A DNA stretch of 64,000 nucleotides from Novosphingobium sp. EMRT-2 (GTDB lineage: Bacteria; Pseudomonadota; Alphaproteobacteria; Sphingomonadales; Sphingomonadaceae), in contig NZ_CP039699.1 of the NCBI RefSeq assembly GCF_005145025.1, positions 146,226 to 210,225 of the forward strand, read 5' to 3'. Shown here in pieces: positions 61,553-64,000 of this stretch. The position numbers were made by a program, and so were the translations under genes. The notes under the pieces are model-generated. The model had not been told where the DNA came from and searched no databases. It saw only the letters and a program-made list of their open reading frames with translations. Numbering within the stretch: position 1 is the first letter of the stretch; each line of letters begins with the position of its first letter.

Positions 61553-61793
61553 TACAGATCGACCGTGGAGCGTTCACGCAATCGTAAAGATGGTGCTCGG
61601 CATTACCGACTATCGGGTGGCGGCACGAAAGGCTCCGGCGATGGCGGGTGCGATGATTTCCGCCGTTGCCGGATACTCGGACTTTGTGCCACGTGCCATG
61701 ATCGCTGTCCTGGCGTAGTTGTCGGACACACAAGCTGTGACCGGGGGCTCTGGCCTGAACGTGACTATGTGGGGCACGTGCGAAGCGCGCCGC

Positions 61794-62233
61794 TCAGCTC
61801 GACATGTCCGCATCGTTCGGCAGCTCGCCGCGCATTTCTTGCAGGTGGCCGAGCAACGCGCGATCCGCTGGTCCGCGCTATGGCGTCCGCATTCCTCGGC
61901 GCAGCGCTCGCAAGCGTCGGCGCAGGCGCGGCAGACGATGCGGTGCAGGGCAGATTCCCGCAGCATCGAGTTGGCGGTCGCCTGGCACAGTTCCGCACAG
62001 TCGTTCAGCATGGCGATCAGCGACGCCGTAGCTGACGCGCCGCCTTGCTTCGTCAGCCAAGCGGCGGTTTCCAGGCACATGCGGTGCGAAGCCACGCAAT
62101 CGTCGATGCAGTCCGTCATCGACATCGCCATCCCTTCCATTCGATGCTGCTGCGCCGCCGCCGGCACAGCCAGCGTTCCGGCGGCGGCAAGGCCGGCGCC
62201 GGCCATCAGCAATTCGCGTCTCTCGATCATCAT
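61794..62233 (-). pseudogene. Four-helix copper-binding protein (Csp/DUF326-like), frameshifted at its 3' end
   Basis: A twin-arginine-like signal (MIERRELLMAGAGLAAAGTL, ending AAAQQH) leads into a Cys-rich helical domain: MTDCIDDCVASHRMCLETAA, LNDCAELCQATANSMLRESA, CRACADACERCAEECG and ARCSATCKKCAASCR. This is the pattern of copper-storage Csp proteins that hold Cu(I) inside a helix bundle. In the raw frame the protein runs on to 61610, but adding one base near 61808 gives a natural end (MADMSS, stop at 61794). The lesion is therefore at the very C-terminus and the core may still function. GGGAGG precedes the start. Confidence 0.75.
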
Positions 62234-62247
62234 GCACCTCCCATCTG

Positions 62248-62692
62248 CTATCCCTTGAGCGCTGTGCCGCATCCGGCGGCCTCAGCCGTCGCAGGCGACC
62301 CATCCGACGCCGCACGCGCCTTCTCCCGCGCCATCCGGGTTTCCTCCCAGGGCCAGTGGCCGTTGATCTCGACCCCGAGCGAGATGCTCAGGAAGGTCCG
62401 CACCAGCACCAGCCCGGCCAGAACGATGAGATCGTCGAGCGTCGGGTTGATCACCAGCGACTTGACGATGTCGCCGGCGACCAGAAATTCCAGGCCGAGC
62501 AGGATGCTGCGGCCGAGCGCCGAGCGGAACGCGCTATAGGCCTCGGTTCGGTCGCCCGCCCTCGCCCGCCGCGCAAACAGAAAGGTTGCGAGCCCCCGCG
62601 CCGACCAGGATGGTCAGCGTGCCCGCCAGTTCCAGGCCGATCACCGCGAGCCGGAAGAAGGCGCTCAGCCAGTCGGCCTCAATGGTGATCAT
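62248..62692 (-). pseudogene. DUF1622 membrane protein, one frameshift
   Basis: The first frame begins MITIEADWLSAFFRLAVIGL. At a run of five G bases near 62593-62597 the frame changes to FLFARRARAGDRTEAYSAFR, LLGLEFLVAGDIVKSL and INPTLDDLIVLAGLVLVRTF, ending SLGVEINGHWPW plus a tail. This matches DUF1622 (three membrane helices). One extra G would explain the shift. The gene follows the multiheme cytochrome. Confidence 0.7.
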
Positions 62693-63397
62693 ACCAGCCT
62701 CGCTTGCGGATATTGTTGAAGCTGTCGGTGGCATGACAGGCATAGCATTGATCGACGCGCGCCCTTCGATCCGGCTGCGCGCTGCGAGACCATGCTGAAA
62801 TGCTCCATGAAGTGACTCGGCGGCGCTTGTGGCACTCGGCGCACTGCGTCGAATTGACCGATGGATGGCGATAATTGGCGATCTTCCAGCTGTCGTCTGT
62901 GACAACTCGCGCAGTCGGTGCCGAACAGGCCCTGGTGCGGATCGCGGAACGCATGGCAGCTCGCGCAATTGAGCGCGGTCTCGGGGGTCAGGCTTCGAGT
63001 GTTTGTCGACATGCCCGCCAAAGGCTGCCGCCACTTTGCCATGTCGAGCAACGCGGCGTGATCCATGCGGATGATGCCGCGCTCTCCCTCATGTTCGACG
63101 TGGCAGGAGGTGCACTGCGTCGCTTTCGGCGTGGAACTGCGTCGACTGCTTCGTCCCGAAATCCGTGCCCGCATGGCAGGTGAGACAGGTCCGGGTTTCG
63201 ACGCCCTGCCCGGCGTGTGGCAGGCCGTGCATTGGCCGGCGAAGGACTGGTGGCGCTCGAGAGCGGGCCGGCGCTACGAGCTGCGCCACCAGCCGGCATC
63301 CCTCGGCGCGTCCGATCGGCATCCGGATCGCGACCGCGGCGACCATCACCAGCAGGGCTGCGATGAAGACGGCATAGGAAAGACGCTGCCAGCTCAT
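62679..63397 (-). pseudogene. Membrane-anchored multiheme cytochrome c, several frameshifts
   Basis: One N-terminal membrane helix (LSYAVFIAALLVMVAAVAI) is followed by pieces in all three frames that each carry heme motifs: CTACH, CLTCH, CTSCH, CASCH, CASCH, CAECH and CYACH, seven in all. The product would be a roughly 235-residue heptaheme-type electron carrier in the periplasm. At least four small indels separate the pieces. It overlaps the preceding membrane gene (ATGA) and probably takes electrons from it. Confidence 0.65.
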
Positions 63398-64000
63398 AGC
63401 CAGCGCAGCCCGTAATAGATCGCCGCGCCGACGTGGAGCGCGAGCAGCGCGAAGATGAGACAGCCCAGCAGGATGTGCAGGAACCGCCACCGCGCGAACA
63501 GGGTGTTGGTCGCCTCTTCGGCGCGGATCGCGAATTCGGTATCGGCCAGCGCCGCGGCGATCCCCGCCCTGTTCTGGGGGTGCTGGCCCGCGGGCGCATC
63601 CCCGGCGACGAACAGATAGCGCCTCCAGCCCGACAGCGGCGCGCTGCGGTATCGGCCTGCGCCGGCGCCGCCGGCTCCTCAAGGAAGGCGGCGCGAAGCG
63701 AGGCCAGTTCCGACCTGCGTCCGCGCAGCGCCCGACCAAGCTGGGCAAGCAGGTAGCGGCCGATGAAGCCGGTGATGACCGTCATCAGCAGGAGGACGGT
63801 CAGAAGCAGTCCGACCGGGCTTTCGAGCTTGTGCGCGGCGTGGACCAGACCCAGGATCGGCGCCAGCACGCCGGCATAGATGTGGATGGCGAGCAGGGTA
63901 GGCTTGCTGACGAGCCGGGAGAGCGCCTTGTCGACCCAGGCGATGTGCTTGGCCGCGACATAGGGAAGCGTCAGCAGCATCAGCACGAGCGCTGCGATCC
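63394..64000 (-). pseudogene. Cytochrome-b-like membrane protein, partial, one frameshift
   Basis: The gene enters from the right edge, so its N-terminus is outside the window. It has membrane helices with histidine pairs (LLAIHIYAGVLAPILGLVHA and LLLTVLLLMTVITGFIGRYL), a loop, then after a frameshift near 63645 APLSGWRRYLFVAGD and a last helix (RWRFLHILLGCLIFALLALH then VGAAIYYGLRWL). This arrangement fits a heme b membrane subunit. One base seems to be missing at the shift. It is coupled to the multiheme cytochrome. Confidence 0.65.

Overview
The window looks like an accessory replicon (plasmid or large genomic island) of an alphaproteobacterium, most likely a sphingomonad. It is GC-rich. 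The gene families that point this way are FixL/FixJ, paired CopA/CopB copper proteins, sphingomonad-style SDR/TetR and single-strand binding protein genes, and dense IS21-type insertions. No rRNA, tRNA or CRISPR array was recognised. Both edges cut through genes.

Layout. 1-5.1 kb: a broken tyrosine recombinase next to a complete Tn3-family transposon (38-bp inverted repeats, tnpA, tnpR, a res-like region and one SnoaL-like passenger). 5.3-17.8 kb: a copper region with a FixJ-like regulator, cueR and a CopA-type ATPase sharing a MerR-type promoter, a methyltransferase, copC-copD, a divergent ECF-sigma module resembling CnrY-CnrX-CnrH, a multicopper oxidase/CopB pair and a DUF305 protein. It continues directly into a heme-PAS FixL kinase and a fixJ gene split by an IS21-like element. 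20.4-25.6 kb: the rest of fixJ, a receiver-only protein, CorA, an SDR/TetR pair, a PepSY protein and ssb. 25.9-29.9 kb: an IS3-family remnant with a different IS21-like element inserted in it. 30-37.1 kb: a cbb3 oxidase cluster (ccoNOQP, ccoI, ccoS, a DUF2189 protein and two tiny membrane proteins). 37.4-44.5 kb: a META-domain lipoprotein and a nitric-oxide defence cluster (flavohemoglobin, DUF1971, truncated globin, nsrR, cupin, quinol-dependent NO reductase). 44.6-50 kb: debris of a TonB receptor, a tnpA tail and a decayed IS21 element that carries a second copy of the fixJ-splitting IS. 50.3-58.9 kb: a DinJ/YafQ module, then an operon of aldehyde dehydrogenase, alcohol dehydrogenase, a second CopA/CopB pair, an MFS transporter and a DUF411 protein. 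59-64 kb: small Met/His-rich secreted proteins, a GH130-type gene, a four-helix copper-binding protein, DUF1622, a multiheme cytochrome c and a cytochrome-b-like membrane protein, mostly frameshifted.

How it fits together. Copper is handled by cytoplasmic efflux (CopA/CueR), periplasmic oxidation and sequestration (CopA oxidases, CopB, CopC, Csp-like protein), and probably by an ECF sigma factor under a CnrX-like periplasmic sensor. A motif of the form AGGG(G/T)-N15-CGTATT occurs in front of copC, the cnrY-like gene and the first multicopper oxidase, which suggests one regulon. Oxygen sensing (FixL/FixJ), high-affinity copper-dependent respiration (cbb3) and NO detoxification sit beside it, so the region as a whole appears to serve metal stress and low-oxygen life.

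Many genes from about 41.8 kb onward read through only if single-base indels are assumed. This is either local decay or an imperfect consensus sequence. Functional statements are inferences from motifs read by eye; no database search was run.
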